Of a DNA stretch of 64,000 bases, positions 43,842 through 52,280 are shown one piece after another. Under the pieces are notes generated by a model that was not told where the DNA came from, ran no database searches, and saw only the letters and a program-made list of their open reading frames with translations. Position numbers and translations under genes: made by a program. The DNA is from CBDDIP01 sp965229005 (GTDB taxonomy: Bacteria > Actinomycetota > Acidimicrobiia > Acidimicrobiales > Ilumatobacteraceae): contig CBDDIP010000002.1 of the NCBI GenBank assembly GCA_965229005.1, positions 992,001 to 1,056,000 of the forward strand, read 5' to 3'. The number at the start of each line of letters is the position of its first letter. Positions within the stretch are counted from its first letter, which is position 1.

Positions 43842-44687
43842 CCTCGCTTCTGAGTGAGTGGTCTCGAGTACCTCAAAGCGGCTTTTTCGACCCAGACCTG
43901 CATCGACGGTCAAGTAGGCGGAGGACGCAACGACGACGCCGATCGAGACCCATTGGTTGAGACGCAGACCACCGAACGCGTGGGCTCGATCGACCCGCAA
44001 ACCTTCGACCCAGAAGCGACCGCTGAAGTAGCCGAACAAGTAGAACGCGAACAACCGGCCGGGCCGAAGCGTCGCGACCTTGTCGATCCAGAGCAAGACC
44101 AAGCAGAGCGTCAGCGTCCACAGCGACTCGTACAAGAACGTCGGATGAAAGGTCGTGCCCGGCGCGAACCCCGCTGGAACCTTGTCGGCCGACACGCGAA
44201 GCGCCCACGGAAGCGAGGTTGGCTGGCCGAAGAGCTCCTGGTTCCACCAGTTCCCCCAGCGCCCAATCGATTGAGCCAGTGGAATGGCAGGCGCCGACGC
44301 GGTCAGAACTGTCGGTACGGCGACACCCCTCCGACGTGCCGCGACCAGGCCACCGATCAATCCCCCAAACAAACCACCAGGGATGCCGAGCCCTCCCTTC
44401 CAGACCATCGGCACGCGCTCCCAGTGGCCTCGAAAGAGATCGACGTCAGTCACGACGTGGTAAAGGCGAGCACCCACGACGCCCGCAACCACACCCCAGA
44501 TGGCGATCGAGGACATGTCGTCCCTCGTGCCACCTTTGACTCGATCGAGACGGCGCGCCGCCAACGTCACAGCGGCGACGATCCCAAGGGCGATCATCAT
44601 CCCGTATGCGTTCAGACGGAGCGGGCCAAGCGAGATCGTCGAGCCCGGCGGGCTGGGCATTGTTGAAATCACGATGAGCGCCGTCAC
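43740..44687 (-). CDS. lgt: Prolipoprotein diacylglyceryl transferase
   Basis: Adds diacylglycerol to the lipobox cysteine of prolipoproteins at the membrane. 315 residues, GTG start (an internal ATG 10 codons in is also possible). GGLGIPGGLFGGLIGG, LAQSIGRWGNWWNQELFGQP and FHPTFLYESLW are the full Lgt signatures with the catalytic Arg and His. A C-terminal tail of about 40 hydrophilic residues is unusual. A BlaI-type box lies 13 bases upstream. Its co-occurrence with three island lipoproteins suggests a dedicated maturation enzyme for copper stress (inference). Confidence 0.95.
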   Translation of the reverse strand: MTALIVISTMPSPPGSTISLGPLRLNAYGMMIALGIVAAVTLAARRLDRVKGGTRDDMSSIAIWGVVAGVVGARLYHVVTDVDLFRGHWERVPMVWKGGLGIPGGLFGGLIGGLVAARRRGVAVPTVLTASAPAIPLAQSIGRWGNWWNQELFGQPTSLPWALRVSADKVPAGFAPGTTFHPTFLYESLWTLTLCLVLLWIDKVATLRPGRLFAFYLFGYFSGRFWVEGLRVDRAHAFGGLRLNQWVSIGVVVASSAYLTVDAGLGRKSRFEVLETTHSEARLGGVVHPGHSEREVENGEHTDEQYRSGNDLPGQ

Positions 44688-44699
44688 GGGACAAAACTA

Positions 44700-44712
44700 C
44701 TACATGGTTTAG
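44700..44712. promoter_or_regulatory. BlaI-type operator box 7, before lgt
   Basis: CTACA-TGG-TTTAG within ACTACTACATGGTTTAGTAA; one mismatch. It is upstream of lgt (minus strand) and about 20 bases before the plus-strand hydrolase gene, but faces the island. Confidence 0.7.
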
Positions 44713-44730
44713 TAATAGATCATCTTCGAC

Positions 44731-45696
44731 GTGGCGATGCCCGAGAACGCCCTAGCGTCACCCGAGATGCCGAGCCCCGACACCGACCCGCAACGCTTCG
44801 CCGTGCACCACGCCAGCCCACGCGGGTTTCGCCAGGCGTACGTGCACGCGGGCGTGGGCGGCGTGCCGCTGCTGTGCGTTCACGGTTGGCCGGAGTCCAA
44901 GCGCATCTTCTGGCGGGTCATCGAGCCGCTCGTGTCGGCCGGCTTCGAGGTGATCGTCCCCGACCTGCGCGGCTTCGGCGACAGCGAGCTCGGACCGGAC
45001 GGCTTCCACGACGTCGTCAGCCACGTGCACGATCTGCATGCGCTGGTGCGCGACCACCTCGGCCACGAGCGCGTCGTGCTCGTCGGTGGCGACCTCGGTG
45101 GTCCGGTCGTGCAGGACCTTGCGCTGCGTCATCCCGACTGGGTCGACCGGATGGTGCTGTTCAACTCGCCGCTGCCGTACCTCAAGGACCGCATGGCCGC
45201 CATCCCCGGCACGCGCCCTGCGCGCGAGGCCGCCGACTACTTCCTGCGCCAGGGCCTCGACCCCGACGGTCTCGCCGCCGAGCTGACCACGCCCGAGCAA
45301 CGCCGGCGCTACATCGCCACCTTCTACACGAGCCGCTTCTGGGGACACCCCGGCGCGTTCGACGACGAGGCCGTCGCCTTTCACACCGAACCGTTCGGTG
45401 ACGCCGCTCACCTCCGCGCCAGCTTCGGTGGCTACGAGAGCTCGTTCGACGAGGCCAAGCGCAGCGGGCCCGGCATCCTGGCCCGCAACGAGCGGACGCC
45501 GACGCTGATCCTCCACGGCACGAGCGACCACGTCATCTACCCGGCCTTCGACCGCATGGCTGCCGAGGTCTTCGCCCGCCACGTCGGTCCGTTCCTGCTC
45601 CGCGATTGCGGGCACTTCGTCCCGTGGGAGGCACCGCATGCACTGGTCAGCGGAACGGCTGCCTTCTGCAGCGATCTCCTCGCCGGCCGCCGTTAG
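44731..45696 (+). CDS. Alpha/beta hydrolase (epoxide hydrolase / dehalogenase-like)
   Basis: 321 residues. HGWPES oxyanion motif at 51, VPDLRGFGDSE, and GGDLGGPV with nucleophile Asp121 (Asp rather than Ser, as in epoxide hydrolases and haloalkane dehalogenases), and the catalytic His in CGHFVPWEAP. Cap domain around residues 150-220. Substrate unknown. GTG start, or an ATG at 44737 or 44767. The GC and codon use return to the host pattern, so it is taken as the right flank of the copper island. Confidence 0.9.
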   Translation: MAMPENALASPEMPSPDTDPQRFAVHHASPRGFRQAYVHAGVGGVPLLCVHGWPESKRIFWRVIEPLVSAGFEVIVPDLRGFGDSELGPDGFHDVVSHVHDLHALVRDHLGHERVVLVGGDLGGPVVQDLALRHPDWVDRMVLFNSPLPYLKDRMAAIPGTRPAREAADYFLRQGLDPDGLAAELTTPEQRRRYIATFYTSRFWGHPGAFDDEAVAFHTEPFGDAAHLRASFGGYESSFDEAKRSGPGILARNERTPTLILHGTSDHVIYPAFDRMAAEVFARHVGPFLLRDCGHFVPWEAPHALVSGTAAFCSDLLAGRR

Positions 45697-46010
45697 AACG
45701 TCGTCGTCGTCGGGTGCTCGATGGCCTCGCGGTCACGGGACTTCACCGACCGGGTGATCCGCCAGCCGATCACGGTCAACCCGCCGGCCAGCGCCAACAT
45801 GACGAGGTAGAAGTGGTACCCGCCCTTGTTCGAGCTGCCGCAGCCGGCGCGCTCGAGGGTGCCGACGCAATCGGACAGGTTCTGATCCTTGGGGATGAAG
45901 TCGTTGCTCACCGGGGGAGCGGGCTCCGACGGCGGGGTTGCCAGTGCCGCGCCCGGCACGGCAAACACGAGCAGCACCGCGAGCAGGGCACTGCGAAGGG
46001 TTCGTGACAC
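45693..46010 (-). CDS. Small secreted/membrane-anchored protein
   Basis: 105 residues, GTG start. Signal peptide (ALLAVLLVFAVPGAALA), an exported segment with two Cys (DCVGTLERAGC), a C-terminal membrane helix (YLVMLALAGGLTVIGWRI) and a basic cytoplasmic end. The stop overlaps the convergent hydrolase gene. No known family. Confidence 0.7.
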   Translation of the reverse strand: MSRTLRSALLAVLLVFAVPGAALATPPSEPAPPVSNDFIPKDQNLSDCVGTLERAGCGSSNKGGYHFYLVMLALAGGLTVIGWRITRSVKSRDREAIEHPTTTTF

Positions 46011-46082
46011 CCCGCCATCGTCGCACCCGTTGCGCCCGTCACAAAGTCGGGCAACTCATCGGTGCTCGCGTACCATCGCCCA

Positions 46083-47636
46083 ATGCCGCAACGTTCGCAG
46101 ACCGTGCTGGTGGTGGACTTCGGAGCGCAGTACGCGCAGCTGATCGCCCGCCGCGTGCGCGAGCTGTCCGTCTACTCCGAGATCGTGCCCCACCGCATCA
46201 CCGCCGCCGAGGTGGCCGCCGATCCGCCGGCCGCGATCATCCTGTCCGGCGGTCCGAAGAGCGTGCACGTCGATGGCGCCCCGGCGCTCGATCCGGCGAT
46301 CTACGACCTCGGCATCCCGATCCTCGGCATCTGCTACGGCGTGCAGCTGATCGCCCAGCAGCTCGGCGGCGAGGTCGGCCGCGGCATGCGCGGCGAGTAC
46401 GGCCGCACCAAGGTCACCCGCATCGCCGGCTCCACATCCACCCTCCTGCACGACGGCATCCCTGCCGAGCAGGACGTGTGGATGAGCCACTTCGACGCGG
46501 TCACCCGCGTGCCGGAGGGGTTCACCGCCACCGCCACGACTGCCGACGCTCCGGTGGCCGCGCTGGAGGACTTCGATCGCAAGATCTGGGGCGTGCAGTA
46601 CCACCCGGAGGTCGTGCACACGCCGTTCGGGATGGCCGTGCTCGAGCAGTTCCTGTGGCGCCTCGCCAAGATCGAGCCGAGCTGGACCATGGGCTCGATC
46701 ATCGAGCGCGAGGTCGACAAGGTGCGCGCCACCGTCGGCGGCAGCCGCGTGATCTGCGCGCTCAGCGGCGGCGTCGATTCGGCGGTGGCCGCCGCGCTCG
46801 TGCACCGCGCCATCGGCTCCCAGCTGACGTGCATCTACGTCGACACCGGACTGATGCGCCAGGGTGAGAGCGAGCAGGTCGTCGAGACGTTCCGCCGCAA
46901 CCTCGGCCTGGAGCTCATCCACGTCAGCGCCGGGCCGCGCTACTTCGAGCGGCTCGCCGGGGTGACGGAGCCGGAGGACAAGCGCAAGATCATCGGCGAG
47001 CTGTTCGTGCGCATCTTCGAGGAGCACACGGGTGGCCTCAGCGACGCCGAGTTCCTCGTGCAGGGCACGCTCTACCCCGATGTCATCGAGAGCGGTGGCA
47101 GCGACGGCACGGCTGCCGTCATCAAGAGCCACCACAACGTCGGCGGTCTGCCGGAAGACATGACGCTCAAGCTCGTCGAGCCGTTGCGCAGCCTCTTCAA
47201 GGACGAGGTGCGCAAGCTCGGCCACGAGCTCGGCCTGCCCGACGAGATCGTGTTGCGCCAGCCGTTCCCCGGTCCGGGCCTCGGTGTGCGGATCATCGGC
47301 GAGGTCACGCCCGAGCGCGTTGCCGTCCTCCAGCACGCCGACGCGATCGTGCGCGAGGAGATCGCCAAGGCCGGGCTCGAGCGTGAGCTGTGGCAGTCGT
47401 TCGCCGTCCTGGCCGACATCCGCTCGGTGGGCGTGATGGGCGACGAGCGCACGTACGAGAACCCGATCATCATCCGCGCCGTCACGAGCGACGACGCGAT
47501 GACCGCCGATTGGGCGCGACTTCCGTACGACTTGTTGGAGACGATGTCGAGCCGGATCATCAACGAGGTCCGCGGCATCAACCGAGTCGTCTACGACATC
47601 ACCTCCAAGCCCCCGGGCACCATCGAATGGGAGTGA
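46083..47636 (+). CDS. guaA: GMP synthase (glutamine-hydrolysing)
   Basis: Makes GMP from XMP, glutamine and ATP. 517 residues from the ATG at 46083 (MPQRSQTVLVVDFGAQYAQ). Class I amidotransferase with GICYGVQL (catalytic Cys) and VQYHPEVVHT. ATP-pyrophosphatase motif LSGGVDSAVAAAL, and C-terminal VYDITSKPPGTIEWE. Standard length. Confidence 0.98.
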   Translation: MPQRSQTVLVVDFGAQYAQLIARRVRELSVYSEIVPHRITAAEVAADPPAAIILSGGPKSVHVDGAPALDPAIYDLGIPILGICYGVQLIAQQLGGEVGRGMRGEYGRTKVTRIAGSTSTLLHDGIPAEQDVWMSHFDAVTRVPEGFTATATTADAPVAALEDFDRKIWGVQYHPEVVHTPFGMAVLEQFLWRLAKIEPSWTMGSIIEREVDKVRATVGGSRVICALSGGVDSAVAAALVHRAIGSQLTCIYVDTGLMRQGESEQVVETFRRNLGLELIHVSAGPRYFERLAGVTEPEDKRKIIGELFVRIFEEHTGGLSDAEFLVQGTLYPDVIESGGSDGTAAVIKSHHNVGGLPEDMTLKLVEPLRSLFKDEVRKLGHELGLPDEIVLRQPFPGPGLGVRIIGEVTPERVAVLQHADAIVREEIAKAGLERELWQSFAVLADIRSVGVMGDERTYENPIIIRAVTSDDAMTADWARLPYDLLETMSSRIINEVRGINRVVYDITSKPPGTIEWE

Positions 47637-47738
47637 CCCGGAACCTGTTGACGTCCGCTCACGCGCGCGAGCGCTCGACGAACTCCTGGCCCACCGCCTC
47701 GCGCGTGTGACGGCGGGCGCCTGGTTCGCAACAGGTTC

Positions 47739-47752
47739 GTAACATTGGTAAC
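47739..47752 (+). promoter_or_regulatory. GTAAC direct repeat before the NlpC/P60 gene (MtrA-like site)
   Basis: GTAAC-ATTG-GTAAC, just upstream of the start at 47765, plus a near-repeat GGTTCGCAACA/GGTTCGTAACA (47723-47744). MtrA of actinobacteria recognises GTnAC direct repeats in front of wall hydrolase genes; the match here is suggestive only. GAACCTGTTG (47641-47650) and CAACAGGTTC (47729-47738) also form a distant inverted repeat. Confidence 0.4.
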
Positions 47753-47764
47753 CTCTCGTCCGTC

Positions 47765-48976
47765 ATGTTGTCTTCCTCTCGTTCTCGTCTCCTGTTCGGC
47801 GCGGCCATCGCGCTGGCGGGTCTCTTCACCACGCTGCAGGCAGCTCAAGCCGATGGGGTGGAGTCGCAACAGGCGAAGGTCGACCGCATCGCCAACCAGC
47901 TGGAGGACATCCAGAACCAGATCGGTCAGCTGGACGAGGACTACGGCGGCGCGATGGACCGCAAGGACGCGCTCGATCAGGAGATCGCCACTGCCGAGAT
48001 GAAGGTCAGCGCCCAGCAGGGCGAGCTCACCGCTTTGCAGGATCAGCTGGCCCAGATCGCCATCAACAAGTACACCTCCGGTGGCGGCTTCGAGCTCAGC
48101 CCGCTGTTCAGCAGCGCCAGCACGTACGTCGAGGACCAGCAGCGCACCCAGCTCAACTCAGTCGCGTACGACATCGGTGACGCCGACGCCGACCAGCTAC
48201 AGGGCTTGATCAGCGACCTGCAGGACCAGCGCACCGACCTCGAGGCGAAGCACAAGGAGCTCGATCAGCTGATCGCCACGCTCGACAGCAAGATGGCCGA
48301 GGGCCAGAAGCTGGAGACGCAGTACAAGGAGATCTACGCGCAGGCGCAGGCCGACCTCGGCGACGCGATCGCCCAGGAGCAGGCCCGCCGCGACGCCGAG
48401 ATCGTGCAGCAGGCGGTGGCCAAGGCCAACGCCAACGCAGCCAAGAACAACGTGGTCACCCCGACCACCCAGCCGGCTCGCGGCGGGGGCAACACCGGTG
48501 GCGGCACGACGCCCACCACCAACCCGCCCAACACCGGCGGTGGTAGTGGCGGTGGTGGTGCAACCGGCACGACGAGCCCGCCGACCACTCAGCCGCCGCA
48601 GCAGCCCACCGCTCCGCCGCCGTCGTCGCGTGCCGGCATCGCCGTCGCGGCGGCGTACTCCATGCTCGGCGTCCCGTACGTGGCGTTCAAGGCCGACCCG
48701 AGCGTCGGCTTCGACTGCTCCGGGTTGACGATGTGGGTGTGGGCCAAGGCCGGCGTGTCGTTGCCGCACCAGTCCGGCATGCAGTTCGCCTCGCTCCCGC
48801 ACGTCACCCAAGCCCAGATCCAGCCGGGCGACCTGTTGTTCTACAAGAGCCCCATCGGGCACGTGGCCATCTACATCGGCAACGGCCAGTTGATCCACGC
48901 TCCTGCCACGGGCAAGCTCGTGTCGATCTCCACGGTGAACTGGAGCAAGGTCGTCGGCATCGCCCGGCCCGGCTGA
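47765..48976 (+). CDS. RipA-like secreted NlpC/P60 endopeptidase with coiled-coil N-terminus
   Basis: 403 residues. Signal peptide to about residue 29, a long coiled coil (about 34-230), a Thr/Pro/Gly-rich linker (about 235-285) and an NlpC/P60 domain with catalytic Cys in GFDCSGLT near 318 and His in IGHVAIYIG. The architecture matches mycobacterial RipA and CwlO-type hydrolases that split daughter cells. Host-type GC and codon use set it apart from the island NlpC gene. Confidence 0.93.
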   Translation: MLSSSRSRLLFGAAIALAGLFTTLQAAQADGVESQQAKVDRIANQLEDIQNQIGQLDEDYGGAMDRKDALDQEIATAEMKVSAQQGELTALQDQLAQIAINKYTSGGGFELSPLFSSASTYVEDQQRTQLNSVAYDIGDADADQLQGLISDLQDQRTDLEAKHKELDQLIATLDSKMAEGQKLETQYKEIYAQAQADLGDAIAQEQARRDAEIVQQAVAKANANAAKNNVVTPTTQPARGGGNTGGGTTPTTNPPNTGGGSGGGGATGTTSPPTTQPPQQPTAPPPSSRAGIAVAAAYSMLGVPYVAFKADPSVGFDCSGLTMWVWAKAGVSLPHQSGMQFASLPHVTQAQIQPGDLLFYKSPIGHVAIYIGNGQLIHAPATGKLVSISTVNWSKVVGIARPG

Positions 48977-49035
48977 CGCCGGTTCACTAGGCTCGTCCGA
49001 TCGGCACGTTCAACTCCGTCGACCCGCTGATCACC

Positions 49036-51240
49036 GTGGCGCCGACGGCGCAGGCGATCGAGCCGTTCACCATCCCTCCGACTGGCTTCCGAGCCGACAT
49101 CGAGGGACTGCGCGCCGTTGCCGTGGTGCTGGTGGTCCTGTTCCACGCCGAGATCGGTCCATTCTCCGGCGGGTTCGTCGGCGTCGACGTCTTCTTCGTC
49201 GTCTCCGGCTTCCTCATCACCTCGCTGCTGCTCGGCGAGGTGGCCCGCACCGGCACGATCTCGCTGCCCAACTTCTGGGCCCGCCGGGCGCGGCGCCTGC
49301 TGCCCGCGTCGTGCCTCGTCGTGCTCGTCACCCTGATCGCCGCGCAGTTCCTGTTCCCGCCGTTGCTGCTCGGCGACCTGGCGCGAGACGCGGCAGCCGC
49401 ATGCGCGTTCTTCGTCAACTACGTGTTCGCCTTCCGCGAAGCGCACGGCGACGGCGGTTACTTCGACACCGATCTGGCCAAGTCGCCACTGCTGCACTTC
49501 TGGTCGCTGGCGGTCGAGGAGCAGTTCTACGTCGTCTGGCCGCTGATGGTGTGGGGTCTCGCCCGCATCGCCCGTCGGTTGCGCAGCGAGCTGACGCTGG
49601 TGATCGCCGTGCTGTGGGCCGGGAGCGCGGTGGCCAGCCTGTGGCTCACCGATCACGAACGGCCGTGGGCGTTCTACTCGCTTCCGTCGCGAGCGTGGGA
49701 GCTGCTCACCGGGGCGCTGCTCGCCGTGTCGATCGCTTCGCTGCAGCGCATCCGCCGGGCGCTCGTGCTCCCGATGGCCGTGCTCGGTCTGGGGCTCGTG
49801 ATCGCTGTCTCCGTCGGATACGACTCGTCGACGACGTTCCCCGGCGCAACCGCCGCCGTGCCGGTGCTCGGCACCGCGCTGCTGATCGCCGCAGGCTCGT
49901 CGCTCGCCGCCCCCGGCGCCCTGCGCGCCGTGCTCGGCTGGAAGCCGATGGTGTGGATCGGGCAGCGCTCATACGCGATCTACCTGTGGCACTGGCCGGC
50001 GCTGGTGCTGATCGCGTCCAAGTGGGGCCCGCTCTCGGTCGGTGCCCGCGTGGCGGTCGTCGCCGGCTCGGTGGTCGCCGCTGCGCTCAGCCACTGGCTC
50101 GTCGAGAACCCGGTGCGGCACTCGTCGTGGCTGTCCGCGCTCCCGCGGCGCAGCCTGCTCACCGGGGTGTCGCTCCTGGCCGTCACCGCGCTCGTCGCCG
50201 GGTTGTTCCTGGCCAACCCGAAGCGGCTCGAGGGCGGGGGCGATGCGGCGGCCCTGACGCTGCCGGAGCTGAGCATCCCGCCGGCCACGACACCCGTGAC
50301 GACGCCCGACACCGGCGAGACCCTGCCCGCTGGCTCGACGCTGCCCGGCGAGACCACGCCGTCGACATCGACCTCGACGACGACCACCGTGCCGGCCGGA
50401 CCACAGCTCGCCGACCTCGTCGCCCTGCAGCAGCAGCTGCTCGAACAGGGCCTGACCACCTCGGCGGTCCCGTCGAACCTGCGGCCCAGCCTGAGCAAGG
50501 TCCTCGGCGAACTGCCGGCGCTCTACGACGACGGCTGTGTGCTCGACCCCGGCCAGACCGACCTGCCGGTGTGCATCTACGGCGACCCGAACTCGTCGAC
50601 GACGGTTGCCATCCTCGGCGACTCGCACGCGGCGCACTGGTACCCGGCGCTGCAGAAGATCTCGGTGGCGCGTCACTGGCGGCTGCTCTTCTACTCGAAG
50701 AAGGGGTGCCCGCCCTCCGAGCAGCCGCTGCGCAACAACGCCACCAACGGGTGCAACATCTGGCGCGACCAGGCCCTGGCCAAGATCAACGAGGAGCGTC
50801 CGGATCTGATCATCCTCACCGGGTACCACTACGAGCCGCCCGACGGCTCTGCCGGTGGCAACACCCTGTGGCGCAACGGGATGACGAAGACGATGACGAC
50901 GCTCGGCGATCTCGCGACGAAGGTCGTGATCCTCGGCGACACGCCGACCGAGCAGAACAACATCCCGCAGTGCCTGGCCGAGCACCTGCGCAACGTCGGC
51001 GCGTGCGTCAGCCCGCGCAGCGACGCGGTGCGGTCACCGCGCCTCGAGGTGGAGGTCGAGCTGGCCGCCCAGTTCGGTGCGCACACGATCGACACCAGCG
51101 ACTGGCTCTGCACGGCGAAGGCCTGCCCGGTGATCATCGGCGATCTGCTGATCTACCGCGACCGCAACCACCTCACGCCGCCCGCCTCCGAGGCCTTGGC
51201 GCCGTTGCTCGAGGCCGCCCTCGTCCCACTCGTGACCTGA
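49036..51240 (+). CDS. OafA-type acyltransferase with C-terminal SGNH domain
   Basis: 734 residues. Acyltransferase-3 membrane domain (about 15-400): GFRADIEGLRAVAVVLVVLFHAE, FFVVSGFLITSLL, and FWARRARRLLP. A Thr-rich linker then leads to an exported SGNH domain with ILGDSHAAHWYPAL near 525 and DRNHLTPPASEAL near 710 (catalytic Asp/His). It transfers acyl groups to an extracytoplasmic glycan (peptidoglycan, arabinogalactan or other). GTG start. It is the second acyltransferase of the window, and the only one with both domains. Confidence 0.92.
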   Translation: MAPTAQAIEPFTIPPTGFRADIEGLRAVAVVLVVLFHAEIGPFSGGFVGVDVFFVVSGFLITSLLLGEVARTGTISLPNFWARRARRLLPASCLVVLVTLIAAQFLFPPLLLGDLARDAAAACAFFVNYVFAFREAHGDGGYFDTDLAKSPLLHFWSLAVEEQFYVVWPLMVWGLARIARRLRSELTLVIAVLWAGSAVASLWLTDHERPWAFYSLPSRAWELLTGALLAVSIASLQRIRRALVLPMAVLGLGLVIAVSVGYDSSTTFPGATAAVPVLGTALLIAAGSSLAAPGALRAVLGWKPMVWIGQRSYAIYLWHWPALVLIASKWGPLSVGARVAVVAGSVVAAALSHWLVENPVRHSSWLSALPRRSLLTGVSLLAVTALVAGLFLANPKRLEGGGDAAALTLPELSIPPATTPVTTPDTGETLPAGSTLPGETTPSTSTSTTTTVPAGPQLADLVALQQQLLEQGLTTSAVPSNLRPSLSKVLGELPALYDDGCVLDPGQTDLPVCIYGDPNSSTTVAILGDSHAAHWYPALQKISVARHWRLLFYSKKGCPPSEQPLRNNATNGCNIWRDQALAKINEERPDLIILTGYHYEPPDGSAGGNTLWRNGMTKTMTTLGDLATKVVILGDTPTEQNNIPQCLAEHLRNVGACVSPRSDAVRSPRLEVEVELAAQFGAHTIDTSDWLCTAKACPVIIGDLLIYRDRNHLTPPASEALAPLLEAALVPLVT

Positions 51241-51257
51241 GCAGTACGGTGCCCCCG

Positions 51258-52280
51258 ATGAACGGCATCGACATCGAACGAGTCAGCGCCTGGCTGTCGG
51301 CCAACGTCGCCGGTGCGGTCGCTCCGTTCGAGTTCCACCTGATCGCCGGCGGACGCTCGAACCTCACCTTCCGCGTCGTCGGCGTCGACGGCACGCCGTT
51401 CGTGCTGCGCCGTCCGCCGCTCGGGCACGTGCTGGCAACCGCGCACGACATGGCCCGCGAGCACCGGATCATCGCCGCCGTCGGCAAGACCGCCGTGCCG
51501 GTTCCGGCAGCGCTCGGCGTGTGCACCGACGAGGCCGTCAACGGCGCGCCGTTCTACGTGATGGGCTGGGTCGACGGGGTCGTGCTCGACAGCGTCGACA
51601 AGGCGCAGCAGCTCGCGCCCGATCTGCGCGTCCAGGCGGCTCACCACCTCGTCGACGTGCTCGCCGACCTCCACGCCGTCGACGTCGACGAGGTCGGCCT
51701 CGGCGACCTGGCCAAGCGCGAGGGCTACGTCGAGCGTCAGGTCCGACGCTGGACGTCGCAGTGGGAGAACTCCAAGACGCGCGAACTGCCGGCCATCGAC
51801 GACGTCGCCAAGCGGCTCGCCGAGCGGGTGCCGGTGCAGCGCGGCGTGTCGATCGCCCACGGCGACTTCCGCTTCGGCAACTGCCTGACCAACGTCGCCG
51901 AGGGGCGCATCGCCGCCGTGCTCGATTGGGAGCTGTGCACGCTCGGCGATCCGCTCGCCGATGTCGGCTACCTCGGCGTGTACTGGTTCGACGGCAACTC
52001 GGCCAACGTACGTGCCAACGATCCGACGTCGGCAGGTGGCTTCCCCAGCTACAGCGATCTGCTCGAGCGCTACGAGGCACGCACCGGACGAGACCTCTCG
52101 GAGATCCCGTACTACGTCGCCTTCAGTTGTTGGCGCCTGGCCGTCATCAGCGAGGGCGTCTACGCCCGCTACCTCCACGGGGCGATGGGCGACCAGGGCG
52201 ACATCGATCTCGACGGCTTCAAGGTCGGCACGGAGATGCTGGCCGTGCGTGCACTCGACGCGATGAAGAAGCTGTCGTGA
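51258..52280 (+). CDS. APH-family phosphotransferase (acyl-CoA metabolism type)
   Basis: 340 residues from the ATG beginning MNGIDIERVS. Protein-kinase-like fold: GGRSNLTFRV glycine loop, SIAHGDFRFGNCL catalytic loop (Asp near 202) and AVLDWELCTLGDP metal loop. This subgroup is usually found beside acyl-CoA dehydrogenases and has no proven role in antibiotic resistance; the substrate is unknown. The dienelactone hydrolase gene overlaps its stop (GTGA). Confidence 0.9.
   Translation: MNGIDIERVSAWLSANVAGAVAPFEFHLIAGGRSNLTFRVVGVDGTPFVLRRPPLGHVLATAHDMAREHRIIAAVGKTAVPVPAALGVCTDEAVNGAPFYVMGWVDGVVLDSVDKAQQLAPDLRVQAAHHLVDVLADLHAVDVDEVGLGDLAKREGYVERQVRRWTSQWENSKTRELPAIDDVAKRLAERVPVQRGVSIAHGDFRFGNCLTNVAEGRIAAVLDWELCTLGDPLADVGYLGVYWFDGNSANVRANDPTSAGGFPSYSDLLERYEARTGRDLSEIPYYVAFSCWRLAVISEGVYARYLHGAMGDQGDIDLDGFKVGTEMLAVRALDAMKKLS

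Noticed and set aside
47637..47764. c-di-AMP (ydaO-type) riboswitch before the NlpC/P60 gene
   Set aside because: Common at such genes in actinobacteria, but the conserved core elements could not be found; only simple repeats are present.
51258..52280. Aminoglycoside resistance gene
   Set aside because: The APH fold is present, but this subgroup is linked to acyl-CoA genes and lies in an operon with a dienelactone hydrolase; resistance is not supported.
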